Below, one piece after another: positions 55,380 through 64,000 of a DNA stretch of 64,000 nucleotides. Both the position numbers and the translations under genes were made by a program. The DNA is from Diphasiastrum complanatum (taxonomy: Eukaryota > Streptophyta > Lycopodiopsida > Lycopodiales > Lycopodiaceae): contig CM055107.1 of assembly GCA_029204225.1 (NCBI GenBank), forward strand, positions 48,732,550 to 48,796,549, given 5' to 3'. Positions within the stretch are counted from its first letter, which is position 1, and every line of letters begins with the position of its first letter. The notes beneath the pieces were generated by a model. The model was given only the letters and a program-made list of their open reading frames with translations, did not search any database and was not told the DNA's origin.

Positions 55380-58300
55380 ATCATCGCAACGCGCGCCACC
55401 TTTGGATGTTTTCACGAATGCCTTCTTCGGGCGGCGTTCGCGAGCTGCCTTTCTCCATATGACCTGGCCACTCGAAAGACTTTTTCTAAAGACTTTTTCT
55501 GGGCACAACTTTGGATGGAAGTCTCGGGCTACCGGTCAATCCGTTTGGCATCCCGTCTGTCCCACAGGTTCCACTCGACGTTGTCCACAGGTCGGAACTA
55601 ATTGTACGTGAAACGGGCCTCGCTCGGAGAAACTGGGCCTATGGACGGAAACCAGCAAAAGTGGTCCTTTTTCGTGTGTCCTAATTGTGCTATCGTCGGG
55701 ACCAATGGTCATTTTGACCAAACGATGTTGGAATCATGTCGGGCTGGATCTGTCTGGACAGTACGGGGCCCACGAGCCTTTCCACAGCATTTCGGGCCAC
55801 TCCGGACCAGTCGGACCCATTACAGGTCCCCACCGGTCAAGTGTTCCTGAAGACTTTTTCTAGGCGGAACTTCGGACAGAGGTCTCGGGCTACCTGTCAA
55901 TTTGTTCGGTGTCCCATCTATCCCCACAGGTTCTACTCGACGTTGCCCACAAGTCAAAACTAACTGTACGTGAAACGGGCCTCGTTCGGCGAAATTGGGC
56001 CTTTGGATGGAAACCAGCAAAAATGGTCCTTTTTTGTTTGCCCTAACTACGCTATCGCCGGGACCAATGGTCATTTTGACGAAACGACATCGGAATCATG
56101 TCGGGCCAGATCCATCTGGTCAGTATGGGGCCCACGAGCCTTTCCATAGCATTCCGGTCCACTCTCGACAAGTCCGACCCATTCCAGGTCCCGACCGGTC
56201 AAGTGTCCCGGAAGACTTTTTCTGGGCGGAACTTCGGATGGAGGTCTCAGGCTAACCGTCCATCCGTTCGGTGTTCCATGTCTACCCACAGGTTCCACTC
56301 GACGTTGCCTTCGGATGTTTTCCTGACTGCCTTCTTTGGGCAGCTTGGGCTAGGCTTAGCATATGTTTCCCGAATGCCTTCATCGGGCGGCATTTGCGAG
56401 CTGCGTTTCCCCATATGACCTGGCCACTCGAACGACTTTTTCTAAAGAGTTTTTCTGGGCGGAACTTCGGACGGAGGTCTCGGGCTACCCGTCAATCCGT
56501 ACGGCATCCCGTCTATCCGCACAGGTTCCACTCGACGTTGCCCACAGGTCGGAACTGATTGTACGTGAAACAGGCCTCGTTTGGAGAAACTGGGCCTTTG
56601 GACGGAAACCAGCAAAAGTAGACCTTTTTTCGTGTGCCCTTACTGCGCGATCGCCGGACCCATGGTCATTTTGTCCAAACGACGTTGGAATCTTGCCGGG
56701 CTAGATCCGTCTGTCAGTATGGGGTCCGGGAGCCTATCCACAGCATTTCGGGCCACTCCGGACAAGTCGGACCCATTCCAGGTCCCGACCGATCAAGTGT
56801 CCCTGAAGACTTTTTATGGGCGGAACTTCAAACGGAGGTCTCGGGCTACTCGTCAATCCGTTTGGCGTCCCGTTTGTCCCCACATGGTCCACTTGATGTT
56901 GCCCATAGGTTGGAACTAATCATACATGAAACGGGCCTCATTCAGAGAAACAAGGCCTTTGGACAGAAACCAGCAAAAGTAGTCCTTTTTCGTGTGCCCT
57001 AAATGCGCTATCGGCGGGACCAATGGTCATTTTGAACAAACGAAGTCGGAATCATGCCGGGCTCGATCCGTCTAGCCAATATGGGGCCTAACAGCCTTTC
57101 CATACCATTTTGGGACACTCCAAAAGAGTCCGACCCATTCCAAGTCCCGACCGGTCAAGTGTCCTTGAAGACTTTTTCTAGGCGGAATTTTGGACGGAGG
57201 TCTCGGGCTACCCGTCAATCCATTCGGCATCCTGTCTCTTCCCACAGGTTCCAGTCGACATTGCCAACAGTTCAAAACTGACCTCGTTTAGTGAAACGGG
57301 CCTCGTTTAGAGAAACTGGGCCTTTGGACGGAAACCAGGAAAAGTAGTCCTTTTTCGTGTGCCCTAATTGCGCTATCGCCGGTACCAATGGTCATTTTGA
57401 CCAAACGACATCGGAAACATGTCGGGATGGATCCGTCTGCTCAGTATGGGGCCCACGAGCCTTTCCACAGCATTCCGGGCCACTCCGGACAAGTCGGACC
57501 CATTCCAGTCCCGACCGGTCAAGTGTCCCTGAAGACTTTTTTTTAGGCGGAACTTCGAATAGAGGTCTCGGGCTACCCGTCAATCCATTTGGCATCCTGT
57601 CTGTCCCCACAGGTTCCACTCAACGTTGTCCACAGGTCGGAACTAGTTTACGTGATACCGTCCTCGCTCGGAGAAACTGGGCCTATGGATGGAAACCAGC
57701 AAAAGTAGTCCTTTTTCGTGTGTCCTAACTGCAGTATCGCCGGGACCAATGGTCATTTTGACCAAACGACGTCGGAATCATGCCGGGCTGGATCCGACTG
57801 GTCAGTATGGGGTCCACGAGCCTTTCCAGAGCATTTCGGGCCACTCCGGACAAGTCGGACCCATTCCAGGTCTCGACCGGTCAAGTGTCCCTGAAGATTT
57901 TTTCTAGGCGGAACTTCGGACAGAGGTCTCGGGCTACCCGTCAATTTGTTTGGTGTCCCATCCATCCCCACAGGTTCTACTTGATGTTGCCCACAGGTCA
58001 GAACTAAATGTATGTGAAACGGGCCTGGTTCTGTGAAACTGGGCCTTTGGATGGAAACCAGCAAAACTAGTCCTTTTTCGTGTGCCCTAACTGTGCTATC
58101 GCCGGGACCAATGGTCATTTTGACGAAACGACATCGGAATCATGTCGGGCTAGATCCGTCTGGTCAGTATGGGGCCCACGAGCCTTTCCACAGCATTCTG
58201 GGCCACTCTGGACAAGTCGGACCCATTCCAGTCCCGACCAGTCAAGTGTCCCTAAAGACTTTTTCTAGGCGGAACTTCGAATAGAGGTCTCGGGCTACCC

Positions 58301-60666
58301 GTCAATCCGTTTGGCATCCTGTCTGTCCCCACGGGTTCCACTCGACGTTGTCCACAGGTCGGAACTGATTGTACGTGATACCTTCCTCTCTCGGAAAAAC
58401 TGTTCCTTTGTACGGAAACCAGCAAAGGTAGTCCTTTTTCGTGTGCTAGGCCTAACTGCGGTATCGCTGGGACCAATGGTCACTTTGACCAAACGATGTC
58501 AGAATCATGCCAGGTTGGATCCGTCTGGTCAGTATGGGGTCCACGAGCCTTTCCACAATATTTTGAGCCACTCCAGACAAGTCGGACCTGACCGGTCAAG
58601 TGTCCCTGAAGACTTTTTCTAGGCAGAACTTTAGACAGAGGTCTCGGGCTACCCATCAATTTGTTTGGTGTCCCATCCATCCCCACAGGTTCCACTTGAT
58701 GTTGCCCATAGGTCAGAACTAAATGTACGTGAAACGGGCCTGGTTCCAGCGAAACTAGGCCTTTCAACGAAAACCAGCAAAACTAGTCCTTTTTCGTGTG
58801 CCCTAACTACACTATCGCCGGGACCAATGGTCATTTTGACCAAACGAAGTCGGAATCATGCCGGGCTGGATCCGTCTGGTCTGTATGGGGCCTAAGTGCC
58901 TTTCCACAGTATTTCGGGACACTCCGGACAAGTCTGACCCAGTCCTGGTCCCGACCGGTCAACCCACCTTGAAGACTTTTTCTTGGCGGAATTTCGAACG
59001 GAAGTCTCGGGCTACCCGTCTGTCCCCACAGGTTCCATTAGACGTTGCCCATAGGTCAAAACTGACTATGCGTGAAACGGGCCTCGTTCAGAGAAACTGG
59101 GCCTTTGGACGGAAACCAGCAAAAGTTATCCCTTTTCGTGTGCCCTAACTGCGATATCGCCGAGACCAATGGTCATTTTGAGCAAACGACGTTGGAATCA
59201 CGCTGGGTTTATTCGTCTGGTCAGTATGGGGCCCACGAGCCTTTGCACAGCATTTCACTCCACTCCGGACAAGTCCGACCCATTCCAAGTCCCGACCGGT
59301 CAAGTGTCCCTGAAGACTTTTTCTGGGTGGAACTTCGGACGGAAGTCTCGGGCTAACCGTCAATCTGTTCGGCGTCCGTCTGTGCCCATAGGTTCCACTC
59401 GACATTGCCCACAGGTCAGAGTTGATTGTACGTGAAACCATCCTTGCTCGGAGAAACTGGGCCTTTGGACGGAAATCGGCAAAAGTAGTCCTTTTTCGTG
59501 TGCGCTAATTGCGGTATCGCCAGGACTAATGGTCATTTTGACCAAATGACGTCGGAATCATGCCGGCCTAGATCCGTCTGGTCAGTACGGGGTCCACGAG
59601 CCTTTCCACAGCATTTCGGGCCACTCCTGACAAATCGGACCCATTCCAGGTCTTGATCGGTCAAGCGTCCCTGAAGACTTTTTCTAGGCGGAACTTTGGA
59701 CTGAGGTCTCGGGCTACCCGTCCATCCGTTCTGCATTCCGTCTATCCCCACAGGTTCCACTCAACGTTGTCCGCAGGTCGAAGTTGATTGCACGTGAAAC
59801 TGTCCTTGCTCAGACCAACTGGGCATTTGGACGAAAATCGGCAAAAGTAGTCCTTTTTCGTGTGCCCTAACTACGGTATCGTCGGGACCAATGGTCATTT
59901 TGACCAAACGTTGTCGAAATCATGCCGGGCTAGATCTGTCTGGTCAGTATGGGGCCCACAAGCATTTCCACAGCATTCCGGGCCACTCCGGACAAGTTCG
60001 ACCCATTCCAGGTTCCGACCGGTCAAGTGTCCCTGAAGACTTTTTCTGGGCAAAACTTCGGACGGAGGTCTCGGGCTAACCGTCAATCTGTTCGGCATCC
60101 TGTCTCTACCCACAGGTTCCACTCGACGTTGCCTTCGGATGCCTTCCTGAATGCCTTCTTCGAGTGGCTTGGGCTAGGCTTAGCATATGTTTCCCGAATG
60201 CCTTCTTTAGGCGGCATTCGCGAGCTGCCTTTCCCCATATGACCAGGCCACTCGAAAGACTTTTTCTAAAGAGTTTTTTCGGGCTGAACTTCGGACGGAG
60301 GTCTTGGGCTACCCGTCAATCCGTACGGGATCCCGTCCATCCCCACAAGTTTCACTCGATGTTGCCCACAGGTCGGAACTGACTGTATGTGAAACGGGCC
60401 TCGTTTGGAGAAACTGGGCCTTTGGATGGAAACCAGCAAAAGTTGACCGTTTTCGTGTGCCCTTACTGCGCGATCATTGGGACCCATGGTCATTTTGTCC
60501 AAACGACGTTGGAATCATGTCAGGCTGGATCCGTCTGGTTAGTATGGGGTCCACGAGCCTATCCACAGCATTCCGGGCGACACCGGACAAGTCGGACCCA
60601 TTCCAGGTCCCGACCGATCAAGTGTCCCTAAAGCATTTTTCTAGGCGGAACTTCAAACGGAGGTTT
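55380..60666 (+). repeat. Satellite array of 362-bp monomers with two 595-bp variant units
   Basis: The anchor ATGGTCATTTTG starts at 55705, 56067, 56662, 57023, 57388, 57749, 58111, 58476 (CACTTTG), 58827, 59169, 59529, 59891 and 60486. Steps are 362, 595, 361, 365, 361, 362, 365, 351, 342, 360, 362 and 595. The 595-bp steps contain an extra segment (56305-56430 and 60130-60255: GCTTGGGCTAGGCTTAGCAT, CATATGACC...GGCCACTCGAA) plus a partial monomer repeat. A related segment opens the array at 55400-55480. The array is clearly GC-richer than its surroundings and all units have the same orientation. Typical monomer words are CCACAGCATTCCGGGCCACT, CGACCGGTCAAGTGTCCCTG and GGAGGTCTCGGGCTACCCGT. 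Confidence 0.95.
57753..58118 (-). other. Monomer-long ORF in the satellite (121 aa)
   Basis: One monomer is open from an ATG (58118) to a TGA (57755-57753) on the minus strand, 121 codons. The stop overlaps the ATG of the frame in the next monomer as ATGA. Homologous but broken or shortened frames recur in other units (for example ends at 57072, 57392, 58480, 59533 and 59895). No known domain. Whether it is translated is unknown, and chance openness in GC-rich DNA is the simplest explanation. Confidence 0.3.
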
Positions 60667-60695
60667 GCAAAGTTTGCAAATTTAAAAGTAATAAA
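60667..60695. other. Junction between satellite array and copia LTR; target site
   Basis: The array breaks off after CAAACGGAGG. A short TTTGCAAAGTTTGCAAATTT repeat follows, and ATAAA (60691-60695) directly precedes the LTR as the probable 5-bp target duplication. Confidence 0.6.
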
Positions 60696-61351
60696 TGTGA
60701 AAATTGTCAACATTTCCTAGCTAGTTTGAGGCCTAAATTGGCTAAAATTGTAAATAGTTTTGGTTCTGGAGTTTCACACGTGTGAACCAGGCCACAATGT
60801 TTTTATTTACTGTATTTTTTCAGTATGATGAAGTGTCAAACTTCATACCCTTCAAAATGAGACCATTTTGATGTATTTTGGTCATATAAGCCATTTTTAG
60901 CTATTTTTTCCTATATAGGGAATATCTAGGGTCAAGTACCTTCTAGAGAGAGGAGAGAGAGTCATCTTCCTCATCCATAAATAGTAGGGAAGTCGTGGAG
61001 AACAGGTTGGAGAAACCTTTTGTATGCTTCATTGAGATCAATAGATCATTGTCATTGTTTCTTCCTCCATTGATAGCATTGTTGTGTCTATTGTCTTCAA
61101 GCTATTGTGTATGATCTTAGGTGCTTTCCAAAAGTGGTAGGCTGATGTATTATGGACTGTATAATGCTATTTTGGGCCGCACTTGATGTTTATGGAAGTT
61201 TCCATTTGTGATAAATGCTTTTTGATCAAGTTCTTTGCATTCTAGGTAGCATAGAATGTGTTGCCAATTCCTAGCTTATGTAGTTTGGAGTGCAAGCATT
61301 CAAGCCAATGATCTTGGAGTTTAGATCCACTTAGGATCTGTATTTTTCACA
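60696..61351 (+). repeat. Copia 5' LTR, 656 bp
   Basis: Starts TGTGAAAA and ends TTTTCACA, a perfect 8-bp terminal inversion, immediately followed by the primer-binding site. TATATAGG at about 60912-60919 and CATAAATA at about 60976 are candidate TATA boxes. No stops or decay can be judged without the second LTR, which lies beyond the window. Confidence 0.9.
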
Positions 61352-61363
61352 TGGTATCAGAGC
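61352..61363 (+). other. Copia primer-binding site, perfect
   Basis: TGGTATCAGAGC, complementary to the 3' end of plant initiator Met tRNA, abutting the LTR end. Confidence 0.92.
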
Positions 61364-62523
61364 TGGTTGGCTTCTATTTACAGTAAGTATTCCATTTTTG
61401 GTGATATTTGGATGTTTGATCAAGTTCTAGCATGATTTTGCATTGCTTTGTTGATCAAATCTTACTAACCTTTGTTTTGTGAGTTGAACTTGTGGATCAA
61501 AAGCATATTTCAGGTCTATTGAAGATCAGAGGCTGAAAAGAAACTATTTTGGATCAGATCATAACACCTAATCATTTGTGATTGTGAGGCTTGTGCATAT
61601 TCAATACTAACAATGTTCTTTTCAATCCTATTGTTGACAATCTCCATTCTTGGATGAACACTCTCCTTAAGTGGATGAAACTTCTCCTTAAGTGGATGAC
61701 AAATGCTCTTTTGAGTGAGTTGTAATTCTCCTAAAGGCTGAGCAAAGCTCCCATTTGGATGAAAGATCCCCTTTTTTGGGTGAACATATTGTAAGCTCCA
61801 TTGTGAAGAGCATATTGTAAAGATTGTCATCAATTTTGGCATAAATTTTGGTGTACTTTGTTGAGCATGTAAGTAACTCTCCTTATGTAATTTGATTGGA
61901 GCATTTGCTGGAAGGTGTTAACCATTATGCAAGTGTGTTTTCAGGTTCTTAACAGGTTGAGGAACATTCTCATGTGAAGTGATCTTAGATCTACATCTAA
62001 ACACCAAGATTTGACAAGATAGTGAAGCTAGTCTTGTGATTCACTAAGTGTGCTCATTCATTCACCTCTAAATCTTGTATTTATCACTTGCTGGAGTTTA
62101 TAAACTTTTAGAAGTGTGGTTTACATGTGGTTTTACAGGTTGAATCAATATCTTAGTGTGTTGATCATATGTTGATCAAGTTTGTTCATTACTAGGTAAT
62201 CTTGGCATCCTAGTTTTGGGTATTTTCTAAGAATGCAAGTAACTCTTCACACCATAACTTGATTTGGTCACTTGCTGGAAAGTTTGAGAGCTTAAGCAAG
62301 AGTGTGTTCAGGTTGGTTTGATTTTGTAATCCATTCTTAGTGTGTGCAAAGTGTTGCATGTGTTTCAATCTTCCTTTCTATGCTTGGAAACCATCTAGGT
62401 TCAAGATAGAAGTGTTTTAGGGTCCTAAATCTTCATAGATCTCTTTATCTATCATTTGTTGAGAGAAAAGTGAGTGCTAAGTGCTTTAGGACAGAACCTA
62501 AAAGTTGAAGAAACATTAGAATC
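61364..62523 (+). other. Long copia leader with an internal duplication
   Basis: 1,160 bp before gag. Segments at 61866-61960 and 62237-62330 resemble each other (AAGTAACTCT, ...TTGCTGGAA..., AAGYRWGTGTG...CAGGTT), giving a diverged repeat of about 370-bp period. AAGTGGATGA, TTGGATGAA and related GGATGA words cluster at 61640-61790. No protein domain. A packaging signal would be expected here in a mobile copia element. Confidence 0.6.
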
Positions 62524-64000
62524 ATGGCTTCCAATGGTGGGATCATGCTAGAGTCTAGTGAAAGGTTGAGTTCATCAAACTACTCTACTTGGAAAGTGAG
62601 GATGGAGTCCTTACTTGAGTTGAATGAACTCATGGACATAGTTGCAGAAATTGAAGAGAGACCTCTCACACTTCAAGAGCAACAAAGGTTTGATAAGAAG
62701 GCCAAAAGGGCTCTTCATATCATTAAAATGAATGTTACAAATGAACTTCTCAAGGAAGTTGGAAAGTGTCAAAGTGCAAGTGAGGCATGGAATGCCTTAA
62801 AGAAGCTCTTTGAATCAAAGTCCACATCTAGGGTATTGACCCTAAGGAGACAAATATTTTCTAGTAGGCAAAGAGAGGGTGAAAGTGCTCATGCATTTAT
62901 CTTGAGAGTTAAGTCCCTAAGTGATGATTTAGCATGCATTGATGAGAACATAAAAGATGGTGAAATAGTCCAAGTTATGTTGAATGGTTTGCTAAATGAA
63001 CATGCTAACCTTGTGCAAAGTTTTGCCATTCAAAGAGTCTTGCCAAGTGTGGTTGACTTGCAAGAAATCTTATTGGCTGAAGAACATAGGTTGCAATCAA
63101 AGCTTGATGGTGCATCCTTGCAAGGTGGAGGTGAAGAGGCTTTCTTCACAAAAGGCAAATTCAAGGGCAAAGGTAAAGGCAAAGGGAAATGGTCCAAAGG
63201 TGGTAACTTTGATCATGATGATCACTCTTCCTCTTCCTCTTCTACTAAGAACAATAAGTCAAAGTTCAAGTGCTTTTATTGTGGGATAAAAGGTCATTTT
63301 GCAAATGAATGTTATAAGAAGAAAAGAGAGCAAGGAGAGAGGCAAGGAAATCTTACAATAGTTGAGGAAGAACATAACACATGTGAATCACTTGTTATGA
63401 CTTCAAGTTTGTTAGCCAACATAGATGATAATGATCCTTGGTGGATTGATAGTGGAGCCTCATCTCACATGACAAGACATAAGGAATACTTTACATCCTT
63501 ATTGTCTTATGAGGGAGAAGGTAACATCATCTACACTGCAAATGATGGTCAATGTGACATCAAAGGCATAGGCACTATTCCTATTTCCCTTTCAACAAAT
63601 AGGAAAGCAAATCTTGAAAATGTTTTGTACATTCCTTCAATCACTAAGAATTTGCTTAGTGTAAGTCAAATGATTGACAAAGGACTTGATGTGGAGTTCA
63701 TTGGAGATGCATGTTTGATAAGTAAATGTGGATCCTTGATTGCTCAAGGTAGGAGGCATGGTAAAATTTTCAAGCTTGATGCATGTGTGATCTCTAATCA
63801 TGAAGGATGTATGGCTAGGGAGCAATTGACAAACCAAGAAGTTTGGCACAAGAGGTTGGGCCATCCCAACTTCAAATCTTTGGAGGTAATGGCAAAGAAA
63901 GAGCTTGTTCTTGGTCTCCCTAAAAGTCTTGTTGCAAACAATAGTGTTTGTGAACATTGTGCCTTGTCCAAATCTCATAGACTTGCTTATTCTAGATCTA
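62524..64000 (+). CDS. Ty1/copia gag-pol, open to the window edge (first 492 codons)
   Basis: A single uninterrupted frame from ATG 62524. Gag N-terminus (SERLSSSNYSTWKVRMESL), UBN2-type body (about residues 55-190), a Gly/Lys then Ser-rich linker (205-245), CCHC zinc knuckle C250-C263 (CFYCGIKGHFANEC), aspartic protease with DSGA at 309-312, GAG-pre-integrase WHKRLGHPN (431-439) and the first integrase zinc Cys pair CEHC (476-479). Gag forms the particle, protease cuts the polyprotein, and integrase inserts the cDNA. Integrase core, RT and RNase H should follow outside the window. With its clean LTR and primer-binding site this is the best candidate here for a recently active element. Its closest relative in the window is the gag at 25192-26304. 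Confidence 0.95.
   Translation, partial: MASNGGIMLESSERLSSSNYSTWKVRMESLLELNELMDIVAEIEERPLTLQEQQRFDKKAKRALHIIKMNVTNELLKEVGKCQSASEAWNALKKLFESKSTSRVLTLRRQIFSSRQREGESAHAFILRVKSLSDDLACIDENIKDGEIVQVMLNGLLNEHANLVQSFAIQRVLPSVVDLQEILLAEEHRLQSKLDGASLQGGGEEAFFTKGKFKGKGKGKGKWSKGGNFDHDDHSSSSSSTKNNKSKFKCFYCGIKGHFANECYKKKREQGERQGNLTIVEEEHNTCESLVMTSSLLANIDDNDPWWIDSGASSHMTRHKEYFTSLLSYEGEGNIIYTANDGQCDIKGIGTIPISLSTNRKANLENVLYIPSITKNLLSVSQMIDKGLDVEFIGDACLISKCGSLIAQGRRHGKIFKLDACVISNHEGCMAREQLTNQEVWHKRLGHPNFKSLEVMAKKELVLGLPKSLVANNSVCEHCALSKSHRLAYSRS

Overview
This is a repeat-rich, AT-rich stretch of a land-plant nuclear genome. The evidence is plant-type Ty1/copia and Ty3/gypsy LTR retrotransposons, spliceosomal introns inside plant-type GH9 and GDSL gene fragments, long CT/GA/GT microsatellites and a satellite array. 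No prokaryotic operon, rRNA or tRNA gene was seen. I lean towards a large-genome, non-flowering land plant because the protein family at 44.3-47.3 kb resembles one I associate with early-diverging plants. That is memory, not a search. No complete host gene is visible. The only long open reading frame without damage is the gag-pol frame of a copia element that runs off the right edge.

Left third (1-25 kb). Copia remnants lie at 1.3-2.4 kb (RT/RNase H) and 3.5-4.4 kb (integrase), both beside clusters of a palindromic word built on GTGGATTATCCAC. A 5'- and 3'-truncated, frameshifted GH9 endoglucanase gene with introns lies at 6.9-8.5 kb. Older copia debris follows at 13.9-14.4, 14.5-16.6 (minus), 21.1-21.9 and 22.6-23.1 kb (minus). 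Several dispersed repeat families occur two or more times in the window.

Middle (25-44 kb). A minus-strand copia 5' part is readable from LTR to protease (27675 down to 25192). A plus-strand integrase fragment follows at 27.8-28.6 kb, then a CACTA-like fragment with a TTGTAGTG end at 29340. Next comes a decayed gypsy element: primer-binding site at 29453, pol at 31.2-34.1 kb, a long extra downstream ORF region at 34.9-37.1 kb, and a polypurine tract plus LTR at 37370-38113. Its non-coding parts are studded with ACCTTCGCC words in both orientations. A pair of inverted repeats of about 0.96 kb (38.3-39.3 and 42.5-43.4 kb) encloses a foldback hairpin and a minus-strand GDSL esterase/lipase fragment.

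Right third (44-64 kb). A decayed minus-strand transposase-like gene occupies 44.3-47.3 kb. A tandem repeat of about 365 bp lies at 48.9-50.2 kb. One possible host-gene exon lies at 51.9 kb and a solitary satellite monomer at 52.1 kb. A copia gag remnant sits at 53.5-54.3 kb. A GC-richer array of 362-bp monomers fills 55.4-60.7 kb, with two 595-bp variant units 3,824 bp apart. A young-looking copia element starts at 60696 with a clean LTR, a perfect initiator-Met primer-binding site and an open gag-pol frame to the window edge.

The genes do not form a pathway. This is layered insertion, deletion and gene-fragment capture. The most unusual signals are the element-specific clusters of short palindromic or two-orientation words in non-coding DNA, the satellite with its 3.8-kb higher-order spacing and head-to-tail overlapping ORFs, and the extra ORF region of the gypsy element.
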